From Micrasema longulum (Eukaryota > Arthropoda > Insecta > Trichoptera > Brachycentridae): a stretch of 64,000 bases of DNA. Location: positions 310,001 through 374,000 of the forward strand of contig JAGVSM010004985.1 of assembly GCA_022494885.1 (NCBI GenBank), given 5' to 3'. Made by a program: the position numbers and the translations under genes. Under the pieces are notes generated by a model, which searched no databases, was not told where the DNA came from, and saw nothing but the letters and a program-made list of their open reading frames with translations. Positions 1-8,912 of the stretch are shown here, one piece after another; the stretch's first letter is position 1, and every line of letters starts with the position of its first letter.

Positions 1-300
1 AATAATGTGCACTTTAAATAATAATTTTGAATCGAACAAAACACCCAGATCGCTCACGGTAGAAACATCAGTAATTTTAATTTGATTTAACATGTAATTA
101 AATAGAATCAGATATTTTATTTTATAGAATCTCATAGCTTGACATTTGCTTATATTGAGTTGTAATTTATTTTGTTGGTACCAGATGTTTAATTTAGACA
201 AATTATGGGACAAAATGTTACAATCGTTAACGTTTTTTATCTCTTTGAATATTCTCATATAATCTGCAAATATGAGTACATGTACATTATCAAATATATC
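1..300 (-). pseudogene. Non-LTR retrotransposon RT fragment, palm/thumb region
   Basis: Reading the minus strand gives an RT segment that starts at the catalytic box, written FADYMRIFKEI (box at 259-270), and runs through SKLNIWYQQNKLQLNISKC and SDLGVLFDSKL towards base 1. This order (FADD box, W..xNKL.LN..KC, DLGV..D.KL) is the standard RT palm-to-thumb layout of jockey/CR1-like elements. The second catalytic aspartate of FADD is Tyr here, so the copy could not polymerise DNA. It is cut by the window edge on its 3' side and breaks off upstream near 300. It is not the same copy as the plus-strand RT that follows. Family assignment beyond jockey/CR1-like is inference. Confidence 0.75.
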
Positions 301-424
301 AATTACAGAGAAAACCATTTTTTTAACATTTGCATGTTAAAAAAACATTGTATATGATTTTTAGGAACAAACAGAACTTAAATATCAATATTTCTCACGG
401 AACTGGCTATATTGAAAATACCAA

Positions 425-1023
425 TGTCACTTAATACTTGGGACTATTTATTGACTCTAAACTTCAATGGTGCTACCAATTTGAACATGTAACATCAAAA
501 AAAGCACCCATTACTGGTGTATTTTGTATAGACTTCGTGGCTTGCTTCTTCATTCCGTTTTGTTAGCCGTCTTCTACGCTATGATACATTCTCACCTATT
601 CTATCTATCATGTATATAGGGTTTCGCCAGCAAAAATCAGATCTCGGAAATACAAGTTCTTCAGAACAGAGCTCTGAGAAACATTCTTGGACTGAAGTGG
701 GATTCCCATATCAAGGATATCTACCGACTGACAAAAATACCTCCTTTAAATGTGATGCAACTGCATGACATAGCCAATACTATTTTGAAAATCATAAATT
801 TTTCTGCTCACACAAATTTAAAATACACATTTGGTCACGATATTCACAATTACATTACGCGTTACTCAGGGAATCTTCATGTGTATAAACTTCGCTCAAC
901 AAAGTTCGGCAGAAGGTGTCTGGAAAATATTGGCCATTTCGAATTAAATAAACTGCCCGATGAGCCAAATCACGAAAAGTGGAATAGAAAATCCAGAAGT
1001 GTCGCAATAAAAAAATATTACTA
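425..1023 (+). pseudogene. Non-LTR retrotransposon RT C-terminal fragment
   Basis: With frame changes the plus strand encodes a YLGLFIDSKLQW motif near 440-475, then a hydrophobic stretch, then IQVLQNRALRNILGLKW near 650-700, followed by an open frame to a stop at 1021 (RLTKIPPLNVMQLHDIANT and on). This is the thumb and C-terminal domain of a jockey/CR1-type RT; the QNRALR.ILG motif is characteristic. At least one frameshift and several stops lie between 480 and 640, so it is dead. It lies head-to-head with the minus-strand RT piece at 1-300, and the two do not form one element. About 200 bases of AT-rich 3' untranslated sequence follow. Confidence 0.75.
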
Positions 1024-1760
1024 GAATCTTTTTGAAAGTGATAGATGATTATAAATGTCCTTTATATAGATGGTGTACAGTACTGTGTTTTATGTTTCTT
1101 ATGTAATGTTTTCTTACTATTTCGGATGTATAATATTATGTATTGTGTTGTCAAAGATTCAAAGTCAAAGACAAAGATTTTTTAAATTTATTTTATTTAA
1201 TAAATAAAAAAACCCAAGAATTTAAGAATTAATTTTGAAATACATGACAGTGTGGCTCAGTTCAAACATTTTTTTTTTCAAGAAGTAGGTACTTCATGGA
1301 TTAGTTTATTTTGGATGCTTACTACGGAATTATTATGGATTAGTTAGTAAACATAATTAGTTTTTTAAGGATGTTATATTTGATACATATTTAACCTTGA
1401 ATTTAAAAAGTAACTATGTTGTTTTTTTTTCATTGTTAGTTGTTTATTTATAATTGCATTTCATGGTCATCATAATTTTTACCCTGCTTATTTAAACACA
1501 TCCATAAAACATATTATAATATTCATATAAATATGTTTTTATCCAAAAATTCCTTGAGAATATTGTATAGAATGTACAGTATTTATTCTGAATAAATAAA
1601 AAACGATGTATTTTAAATGCATGCATAAATGTTTTCATGTTTTTATATGCTTTTTATAGGAAAAACAAAATAAAAATATATTAAGCCCTGTAATCAAAAA
1701 TTCTAAATTTACATAAGTAAGTTGAGCGCTACGAAAAATTGGACATAAAAAATGTTTTCT

Positions 1761-2020
1761 TCATCATTATTCCTTTTCCGCATTTAATGGTGCATACGGC
1801 ACTGCATGAGTACATGAATCGCGACGTATGTTGATCATTTTGGTGACATGAAAGTAAGATGATCAGTCTTACGCTTCAGATACCAGTCCAGGGACTATAA
1901 AATATTTTGGTGGGAAAACACCCTTTTGTATGAATATTTCATATCAACCATGTCGGGTATCGAACCCGAGACCTCTCGCATGGTAGGCAAGCGCGTTGAC
2001 CATTACACCACGAGGCCGAC
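1761..2020 (-). mobile_element. SINE family A, full length (tRNA-Gly-like head)
   Basis: On the minus strand a tRNA-like head starts with GTCGGCCTCGTGGTGTAATG (box A) and has a good box B (GGTTCGATAC form). The anticodon arm resembles tRNA-Gly, with a 7-base loop carrying ACC. A ~185 bp unrelated body follows, ending in an ATGATGA-type tail. The body carries a conserved block reading GGACTGGTA..GAAGCGTAAG. Ten copies occur in this window on both strands, four or five of them near full length (~260 bp). The ATGATGA tail is the kind recognised by RTE-type LINEs, so mobilisation by an RTE is likely but inferred. Antisense translation gives the recurring peptide GIEPETSR, which should not be taken for a gene. 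Confidence 0.85.
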
Positions 2021-2112
2021 TGTTTTCTTACGCGCCGTAAAAATTGGAGTATTTATTTGTTTGGTGAAGTTTCTCGAAAATGGATGGAAAAAAATAAATT
2101 ATATTGATAAAA

Positions 2113-2333
2113 AATAACTTCTTTGAACGACGTCACTAGAAACGACTTCTCCGAAACCGACCAATGACAAAGTGTTGTGAGACATTTTCGGTTACTGGGA
2201 AGACAACCCACTAATCAGGACAACTCACCGTAGAGAATTTGAGATGTCGCGTCACAGGCGGAGTAATTTCTAAATCTCAAAACTTCAAAAAAAATCAACG
2301 CGCTGATAATACGATACGTGAAAATATTTTTTT
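2113..2333 (+). repeat. Interspersed repeat family H (TGACGTCA-containing)
   Basis: This segment matches the reverse complement of 42528-42725 and 23735-23905, and its end matches 23345-23438. Shared landmarks are GAACGACGTCACTAGAA, CGGTTACTGGGAAG, GCGGAGTAATTTC and GCGCTGATAATACGATA. The copies are divergent and lack an ORF. The family is probably a non-autonomous DNA transposon or SINE-like element. Its class is unknown because no clean terminal repeats or target duplications were found. Confidence 0.6.
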
Positions 2334-2830
2334 TATTTGTCAAATAATTAATTAATTAAATTAATGCATTCTAAAAACCACTGAACTTCCTCAATAGAAC
2401 ATAATTTATGATTTATTTATTTCTAATGCTGGAATCATTCGTCTTTAGAATCGTATGCTACTTCCGTAATTCGACGAGTGACAGCATTCTTGAACCACTC
2501 ATACGAATGCAGTCGATCGAAAACCAATCCACTGTATCTCGAGTGCCCTAAAATACTCGACATTGACAGTCGAATGCGACATCGTAATTTCAGCTGTCAA
2601 ACTTCTTTTTGTAAAACGCTCGACATTCATGATTGAATGACGAATAGGTATTTTTGTTGTATTTCAACTTAAAATTTAAAACACTGATCAATGTTGTGAT
2701 CATGACGTATCAACAAATGTGCAACAAATATAACTTTACTTATTTTTCATCCATTATCAAATAAGATTTCACTAGAAACATGATTTCAAAATATTTTATC
2801 GCTTGTCAATGTCAATATACGTATGTGAGA

Positions 2831-3591
2831 TAAATATTTATTTATTTATTTATTTATTCACACTCTTTATCAAAATACAATTCCATATTCACTTTGCCCA
2901 GCTAACAAGGATACATACCCCGTTCCAAGCTAGGCAATTACATTTTAATATATTATAATACTTAACAAATTAATATAGAGCACAGACAAACAAAATATAA
3001 ACTTATTCGGATACACATTTTGATTCATATACATACAGACATACACATATATACACACATGTATATATAAATATACACATATATACACATGTACATACAC
3101 ACACACGTACATACACCCATGCGCATACACATACATACATTCATAAAAACATAGACAATTTATTTATGCGAAACTTCATGGTTGTCATCTATAAATATAT
3201 ATTTTTAAAATTATTCCTTATTTTTATATTTTATTTTTGACATCCAGTAAGGTTCTCCAATCCGTGGCATGCATCAGCTTTTCTGACTCCCTACGACCAA
3301 TGTCATGAAAGAGCGAGGTCAACACCTTCCGTAACTTGACAACACTCCCGTCTTTCCACGATTCTGGCAAAAGGTTATGGACCTTTTTGCCTACGTATAG
3401 TGTTGTCTCGATGCCAGAACAGTGTTGACCCCTTCACTTAGTATCAGATCCCTATTAGAGTATCTTGTATTATGGTTGTGGTTGACGCTTGGGTAAATGT
3501 CTCTCTTTTTGTGTGTAACCACATATGTGTGTGTATTATACAATATGTTTTTAAAATCCAGTAAATAAACACGAAGTTTTTCTAATAACAT
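2831..3591 (-). mobile_element. LINE 3' end (RT C-terminus, microsatellite-bearing 3'UTR, AAATAAAT tail)
   Basis: Minus-strand reading gives an RT C-terminus with HNHNTRYSNRDLI, GVNTVLASRQHY and, after a frame change, LLPESWKDGSVVKLRKVLTS. A 3'UTR of about 400 bp follows and ends in an (AAATAAAT)n tail at 2831-2859. The UTR contains a long GTATGT/GTATAT microsatellite (about 3005-3140). The same arrangement is present in opposite orientation at 17014-17700, including the microsatellite, so the simple repeat belongs to the element. This copy is 5' longer than the other: coding continues to 3591 (LLEKLRVYLLDFKNILYNT). The NTR motif and tail type fit CR1/jockey-like LINEs. Confidence 0.8.
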
Positions 3592-3992
3592 GTAGATGTG
3601 TGTTATGTCAAAGGCAAATAATAATTATCAATGTTGCAGTGTCTCAGTAAAACGATTTCTTTCATTTTTTTTCATTATATTCCACATTCAAAATATTCAA
3701 CGAAAGAAGTCTGACATAAAATAATAAAGGTTTACGTGTGGCAAGAGATCAGGAGAGCCATAGATAAATACGGATTTTTTAGTGTTGCCACTTTCTCATT
3801 CGTCTTTGTAATCAAATTGTCTGAGGGTTTTCAAGAATAGCATTATGACAAAGCAATCGAGATGCCCAATCGACTATTGTCGAGTGGGTGACAAAATATC
3901 ACATCTTTCCAGCATAACGCTCCAGATATACTTTTAACCTCGTAAACCAGGTAGTAATAAATTTCACCTTCTATAATATTTACATTTATATT

Positions 3993-4208
3993 GTGTCTTG
4001 TAGGAACGTTGTTCTTTTAAAATTTACAACCCAAACATTTCAATTCAAATTACAAAAGTTTAAATATCTTTGTCTTTTGTTGTGTTATTTACATAAAATC
4101 ACGCCAAAGAAACTTGATTCATTAACAAACTCTTTGAAACGAGTTTACGAGAAAGTTTTCAAGGATGAAAACGTGGTTGACTTGGTTTCTGACACCATTA
4201 CAGCGTGA
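3993..4208 (+). other. Unrecognised 71-codon open frame, probably non-coding
   Basis: An open frame begins MSCRNVVLLKFTTQTF and contains a Lys/Leu-rich stretch, ending NVVDLVSDTITA. No domain, signal peptide or splice context was recognised, and nothing in the window matches it. Chance occurrence in AT-rich repeat sequence is the simplest reading. It is listed because it does not overlap a repeat I could define; 3600-4440 is otherwise featureless to me. Confidence 0.1.
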
Positions 4209-4439
4209 AACAATTTGTTTATTGGTTTTGTGTTGTAAGATAAACTTTAGCTCCGGAAGTAAAAAGTACGAATTAGAAGATTCGGCGCATTTTTTTTATT
4301 CGTCTAATCAAAATGATCGCAATGTTTAACGACAATATGGCGATCGTTCGGCTAATTAGTAAGACAAGTCCGAAAACAAAAAACACATTTAAATATCTAG
4401 TTTAATATTAAACTTTTTTCTGAATCTAATTAATTTCTC

Positions 4440-5036
4440 ATATGATTGCAAAACATTTAAGAACCAAAACTTATTTACAAGTAATTCAAATAGATCAAGT
4501 CAAAGAAGGAATCGTGTGTTAGAAATACCACATTGTCAAACGAGGCTCGCACAGAGACATGCATATTTTATAGGCCCAAAAATTTTTAATTATTTTTTTA
4601 CTGATAATATTTCATTGATTCCAAACTTTCAAAATGTTCCTTCTTTTAAAAAACATGCACTATCCTGGATTCAAACTAAAGATATGAACTCTTTTTTTCT
4701 ATGAATTATTTTGTTGCCCTTTAATAATAAGGAATATTTTTGTGTTTTTTAAAATATTTTTTATTTCCTTTTTTAATTACTATAAAAAAATACCAATTTA
4801 TCTTTTAAAGAAATTTTATTTTTTCTTTCTTATTTTATACAAAAATATTATAGCTGTCCATTATTTATTATAGGAACCAAAAATCATTAACATTTTCTTG
4901 TATACCCACGAACAGGCCATGCCTTTGTGGAATTTTTTGTTTACTATTTTTCTATTAATATGTATTTCATTGTACAGTAACTATGCTTTATTTTTTTAAT
5001 ACTCTGTTTTATTATTATGATTAATGTAAAAAAAAA
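4440..5036 (+). mobile_element. LINE 3' end: RT C-terminus plus 3'UTR with poly(A)
   Basis: The coding part (about 4440-4704) reads RNRVLEIPHCQTRLAQR then YFIGPKIFNYF and PSFKKHALSWI. This is the C-terminal tail typical of jockey/CR1-like RTs (R..L.IP.C.T...QR...YIGPKIFN). A 330 bp UTR ends in a run of 13 A at about 5029. The last 180 bases, with the landmark TTTTCTTGTATACCCACGAA, recur at 59818-60010 in the same orientation, which shows a shared LINE family. The copy is heavily 5'-truncated. Confidence 0.7.
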
Positions 5037-5499
5037 AAAAGAATGACAAAAAACATCTACAGAATTAAATGGTAATTGCGTTGGTCATTTCAAAAACATT
5101 CCAAGTGTCTTACAAACCATTTCATTTATTTTTTTGGCGTTTGCTTTGTGGAATCACATTTTAAATATAAAATGAATCAAACCGTTTTTATTTTTACACC
5201 ACACACGAGTTGAATATTGATTAAAAAACAGCAAGTTTCATGTATTCATGTTTCGTGTACCCATCATCAAATGAAAATATAAAATAAACCAAAATAACAT
5301 GAACTTCACACATTGTCACATTCACATTTCTATGAAGTGATTACTTAACCCTACCGATGACCGATCATTAAATCCAAAATATAAAATAAAAGCAAATGGC
5401 TTTTTACTATGTCCTCATTTAATATTAATTTTTTTTTTTTAATAAGTGTCACGAAGATCATGAAGAATGCGTCTCTATGTGTAAAATAGAACAAAAAAA

Positions 5500-5760
5500 T
5501 TGGACGAGTGTTTTCGATTCGATGGCTGCTTGCAAATAAAAATCTTGAATAAGGAAATCGAGTAGAAATAAGTTCGCCTAGTTGTGTAGTAGTTGGAGCA
5601 TTCACCTTCTATTCTTGAGGTCTTGGGTTCAATTCCCGGCCGGGTGGACGTGAAATATTGCATTTAAGAAGTGTTTAAACTGCAGTATATCATTGTTTCT
5701 AGATTGGCACCCAAAGCATGAGACTAATCACCTTACCTTCATGTTACAGATGACCAAAAT
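5500..5760 (+). mobile_element. SINE family B copy
   Basis: A tRNA-like module (box A near 5580, GTGTAGTAGTTGG; box B near 5627, GGGTTCAATTCCC with a CGGCCGGG arm) is followed by a body with GAAATATTGCATTTAAG. Similarity to 53540-53825 and 56200-56390 extends about 80 bases upstream of the tRNA-like part (TTTTCGATTC, AAGGAAATCGA), so the module is internal to the repeat. A weaker copy lies at 47290-47470. The 3' part is cut at about 5770, where an inverted family-A tail begins. Confidence 0.65.
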
Positions 5761-5778
5761 AGGCAGAATTTAGTTTTA

Positions 5779-5869
5779 TGATCATCATTCTCTTTCTGCA
5801 CATAATGGTGCGTAGGGCACTTCATTGGTACAAATATTGCAGTGCATCTTTTTTTTTGTTACATGAAAA
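5779..5869 (-). mobile_element. SINE family A, 3' fragment
   Basis: The minus-strand reading matches the last ~90 bases of the family: a TTACATGAA block, then the segment ending GGTGCACCATT..., then the ATGATGATCA tail. The tRNA head is missing. It abuts a family-B SINE on the left and a LINE tail on the right, so at least three insertions are packed into 500 bases. Confidence 0.65.
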
Positions 5870-6064
5870 CAAGACAAGGACAATCGAGACTAATAAATCA
5901 GGGACTGAAATTATACAATAAACTACCGGCCAAAACCAAACAAAAAACTCAGACAAATTTTTTAAAAGGCGTAAAAAATATAATTATCAACAACAGAGTA
6001 TAAACAAAAAATGATGTATTATTTTTGTAAAACGAATGTAATAATCTATAAGGGTTTTTTTTTT
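5870..6064 (+). mobile_element. LINE family F, extreme 3' end
   Basis: The plus strand encodes GQSRLINQGLKLYNKLPAK followed by QKTQTNFLKGVKNIIINN and a stop at about 6001. The GLKLYNKLP motif is the usual end of a jockey/CR1-like RT ORF. The same peptide, degraded, is encoded on the minus strand near 61000-61080, so both belong to one family. About 60 bases of UTR follow. Confidence 0.65.
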
Positions 6065-6065
6065 T

Positions 6066-6228
6066 AAATAAATATTTGCGTTCTTATGATTTACCCAAGT
6101 ATTTAATTTTGAGGGCCATTTTCAACGAAATGTAAATAACTCACTATTAGAAAATGGAATCAAGTTGGGGAACCACGGACCTTTGGTCTGTGAGTCCGAG
6201 ACACTAGCCACGGGACCACAACCTGACT
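6066..6228 (-). mobile_element. SINE family D copy (tRNA-like head)
   Basis: On the minus strand the head GTGGTCCCGTGGCTAGTG is followed by an anticodon-arm-like segment (CTCACAGACCAAAGGTCC) and the start of box B. A body follows with CAACTTGATTCCATTTTC, TGAGTTATTTACA and AAATGGCCC. Compared with 14998-15164 this copy keeps the middle of the tRNA-like head but lacks the bases just after box B; the sister copy has the opposite losses. Further copies or pieces lie at 31256-31372, 34021-34115, 34790-34845, 43262-43345 and 52493-52590. Confidence 0.75.
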
Positions 6229-6276
6229 TTAAACGGTTTATAAGCTAATTTCAAATAAAAAATAAATATTGAAAAA

Positions 6277-6441
6277 AGATGATCAGTCTTACGATTCAGG
6301 TACCAGTTCAGGGACTATGAAATATTTGGTGTAAAAACACTCTTTTTTAAATAAATATTTCTTATCAACCATGTAGGGGATCGAACCCGAGACCTCTCGC
6401 ATGGTAGGCAAATGCGCTGACCATTACACCACGAGGCCGAC
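6277..6441 (-). mobile_element. SINE family A, 3'-truncated
   Basis: The tRNA-like head and the first ~95 bases of the body are present, through the GGTACCTGAATCGTAAG block. The 3' third and tail are missing. Head and box B agree with the full-length copy at 1761-2020. Confidence 0.8.
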
Positions 6442-6954
6442 AGAGGCATTTGGTTTACATTAATATTTATACGTTACACCATTGGGAGCTGTTGATGATA
6501 AAAAGTTAAATTATTATTAGGTTTTTGTTCCAACTAATTTTAATAATATAAAGAAGATCGTGATTCACGAAAACCTTTTTATTTCGTGCATTAATATGTC
6601 TTTTGAATATTGAGGTCCTATTTAAATAATTATTCTAACCTTTACGCGAACCTTAATTATTACGGAAGAATATACGCAGGTCAAGTCTTTAAATTCAAAT
6701 GGCGCAAAGCTTGAAAATGAAACAAACAAAAGAATACACAAAGCGATAAATTAGATACACAACCAACCACAGTTTACAACAGAGTATCGTGTACAGGTGG
6801 TAGTATAGTACAGGGGCGTAATAGGCAATAGGACAAAAATAAATTAAATAATAAGAAAGTTCGGTGGTTTTTAAAAATATTTTTATTTGTTAATCGACTT
6901 TCAAACTTAGCAAAAAAAATCGTTTTTATTTTTGTCTACCGTAGTATTATTACT

Positions 6955-7215
6955 ATTACTGCTAGATAACTGACGAGGCTCTGGCGACCGAAAATCGGCG
7001 GAATAACCCTAACATTGGCTCGGACTTAAATCCCCGTAGCACATAAGGAAGGAGATCCGAAAAATCTCCCATACCAACCCGTCTGGACAGCGTGGTATGT
7101 AGCTACTTAATGGTGGCCGTCCAAAATAACCCCCCATAATTATAGATGGAGACTAAAGGGGGAGGCCGATGTTCAACATTGGACAAGAGACGGCTGATAA
7201 TGATGATGATGAGGA
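6955..7215 (+). mobile_element. RTE-type 3' end (LINE or RTE-derived SINE)
   Basis: A GC-richer island stands out from its AT-rich flanks and ends in GGCCGATGTTCAACATTGGA, then AGACGGCTGATAATGATGAT. A sentence of the form 'gaggcc.atgt.cagcattggac...ggctgatgatgatg' is the classic 3' terminus of insect RTE elements and of SINEs that borrow it. No RT frame is intact here. It is the most likely source of the mobilising machinery type for the ATGATGA-tailed SINEs, though that link is inference. Confidence 0.65.
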
Positions 7216-7225
7216 TAAGTATTAT

Positions 7226-8717
7226 TACTATGGCTATTTAACGTTTTGTAATTTTGAAATTATACCATCCGCGGCGTCACGAGTTCAAGTCAGTAAATTT
7301 TTCTGTTTTTTTAATTTTTATTTATAAATCATATAACACAAAGTATTTTACAAGTATAATACGTTGAATTACATTCCCAGGAGTTACAACAATTCAATCC
7401 GGGACATAAATAATATTAGCGTTTAGAAAATAACACATATTGAGAACAACAAAGAAACAAAGCAAGTTTAGCACCTTTATAATTTAATATACAACAACAA
7501 TATATACACCTAAAACCTTTTCTTACACAACCAGAATAAATATATATATAAAAAAACGCTTTTAAGAATAAAAAAAAGTAGTGAATATACTAAAGGAGAT
7601 AAGGTCATTAACATCACATGCCATGCAGATGATGCTGGCATAGTGATGATGAGAGCATACCCATCTCAGTTAGTAAACATCTGGATGCCTAAGAAATGTC
7701 GTATAGTACATTGAACACATGATTATTTGAAAGTAGAACTTTCAAAAACGTCGAAAAACATGGCTATCTGGAAACGGGAAATCTATCACAAAGCTATAAT
7801 AATTTATTGGCTGTTGTTAACACGTGTTCACGTGAACCTGTGACGTTTTAATTTAGTCCGTTTTTATCAAAACCATTTTTATTCATTTTTTCAGAAACTT
7901 CGTGTGTAATTTGATGCTTTTATTTTTACCGTTTTGTGTGTAATTACTCGAATCCTTGAATAGTTATTTAAATATTATAAAAATTAAATGGATAAACAGG
8001 AAAATGTGGTAAATTGTAAAAATTAATATTTTATATTATCTATTTAGCTTTTTACCGATAATTTTAATTAAACGACAGAGACGAAAAGACTGGTACGTCT
8101 CAAAACCGGTAGACATAGAAAAATCGGTATGCGGTTATATACAAATATTTAATAACATTAAGTTAATTTTCACTTTTACTTTGTATCCAGGTGAAAAGTT
8201 ACCGGGCGCCCTTGATGTTTGAAAGGTAAACTTTTGCGGGAGGGTGCCTTACTTTGTCCTATGAAAACAAAACGTTCTCACGCTTCATAATTTACGTTTA
8301 TTTTCCCTCTGGGCTTACATTGTTAAGACATCGCGCCTTAAAGCCTGCAATTTAAAAGCGTATTTGTTTGAAGACGACAGCCAAAAAATTGCACAACCCG
8401 TTCTCATGTAAATCGCAAGCAATAAACAACCAGAAGGTTGGAGTTCGAATTGGGGTTTGTTTTCTCCACCCCTTTACATTCCTTTATTTTTCTTTCAACA
8501 CAGAACAGGTGCCTTTTGCCGAGATTCTAGTTAGATAATCCACGTTCTAATAGTACATTAAACAATAATATTACGTCAGTAGTTACGCTACAATTTTAAT
8601 AAACAAAGCTCACAGTCAATAAATGTATAGAATAAACTCGACTGTAAAATGTAATAAAACTCAAAATTACACAAAATATATTCCATTCATTATTTAATAA
8701 GATTTTGATTTTGTAGA
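7226..8717. other. Stretch without identifiable genes; small repeat pieces
   Basis: Most of this AT-rich sequence is unrecognised. Two pieces belong to families seen elsewhere: 7825-7895 resembles repeat family H (TTTTTATCAAAACCATTTTT), and 8065-8155 resembles the Penelope-type terminal repeat at 47908-48000. 8180-8520 is slightly richer in G+C (CCAGGTGAAAAGTTACCGG region) but shows no open frame or known motif. Confidence 0.5.
8065..8155 (+). mobile_element. Penelope-like terminal repeat fragment
   Basis: The sequence GTACGTCTCAAAACCGGTAG, then AAAAATCGGTATGCGGTTAT, then ACAAATATTTAATAAC matches the right arm of the inverted pair at 47632-48000 almost base for base in its second half. Penelope-like elements carry such repeats with a hammerhead-type core. 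Here the core is eroded: GACAGAGACGA stands where CTGATGA is expected, a short AGAC/GTCT stem follows, and AAAAC replaces GAAAC. No Penelope RT or GIY-YIG frame adjoins it. Confidence 0.5.
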
Positions 8718-8912
8718 AATATTTGTAGACCATGACTGGACTTCACCCCCTAGGGAGTTGTTAAAATCATGATTAACATATCATCACAAGAGAGATAAAA
8801 ACATTATAAAGAAGGGAATAAAGAAGTTCAAGTATTAACACAGCTTATTACATATCATTGGCAGAAAATTAGTCACTTTACAAACTGCAACATTTACCAT
8901 TATGCCTATATA
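8718..8912 (+). repeat. Foldback family E copy (divergent)
   Basis: This matches the family consensus seen at 24186-24395 and 50380-51627: TTTGTAGAC, CTAGGGAGTTGTT, then an AGAGAGA..AAAACATT block, then the block ending ACATTTACCATTATGCCTA. It is diverged and has no ORF. It directly abuts the tail of the LINE at 8907-10749, which may have inserted next to it. Confidence 0.55.

Noticed and set aside
1926..2117. Frames containing GIEPETSR or GIEPKTSR (also 5475-5663 and 47270-47485)
   Set aside because: Antisense translation of the box B region of tRNA-derived SINEs, not genes.
2945..3136. 63-codon frame starting MYVYAHGCMYV (and its twin at 17389-17580)
   Set aside because: It is a translation of the GTATGT microsatellite in a LINE 3'UTR; both copies of the LINE give the same peptide because they share the tract.
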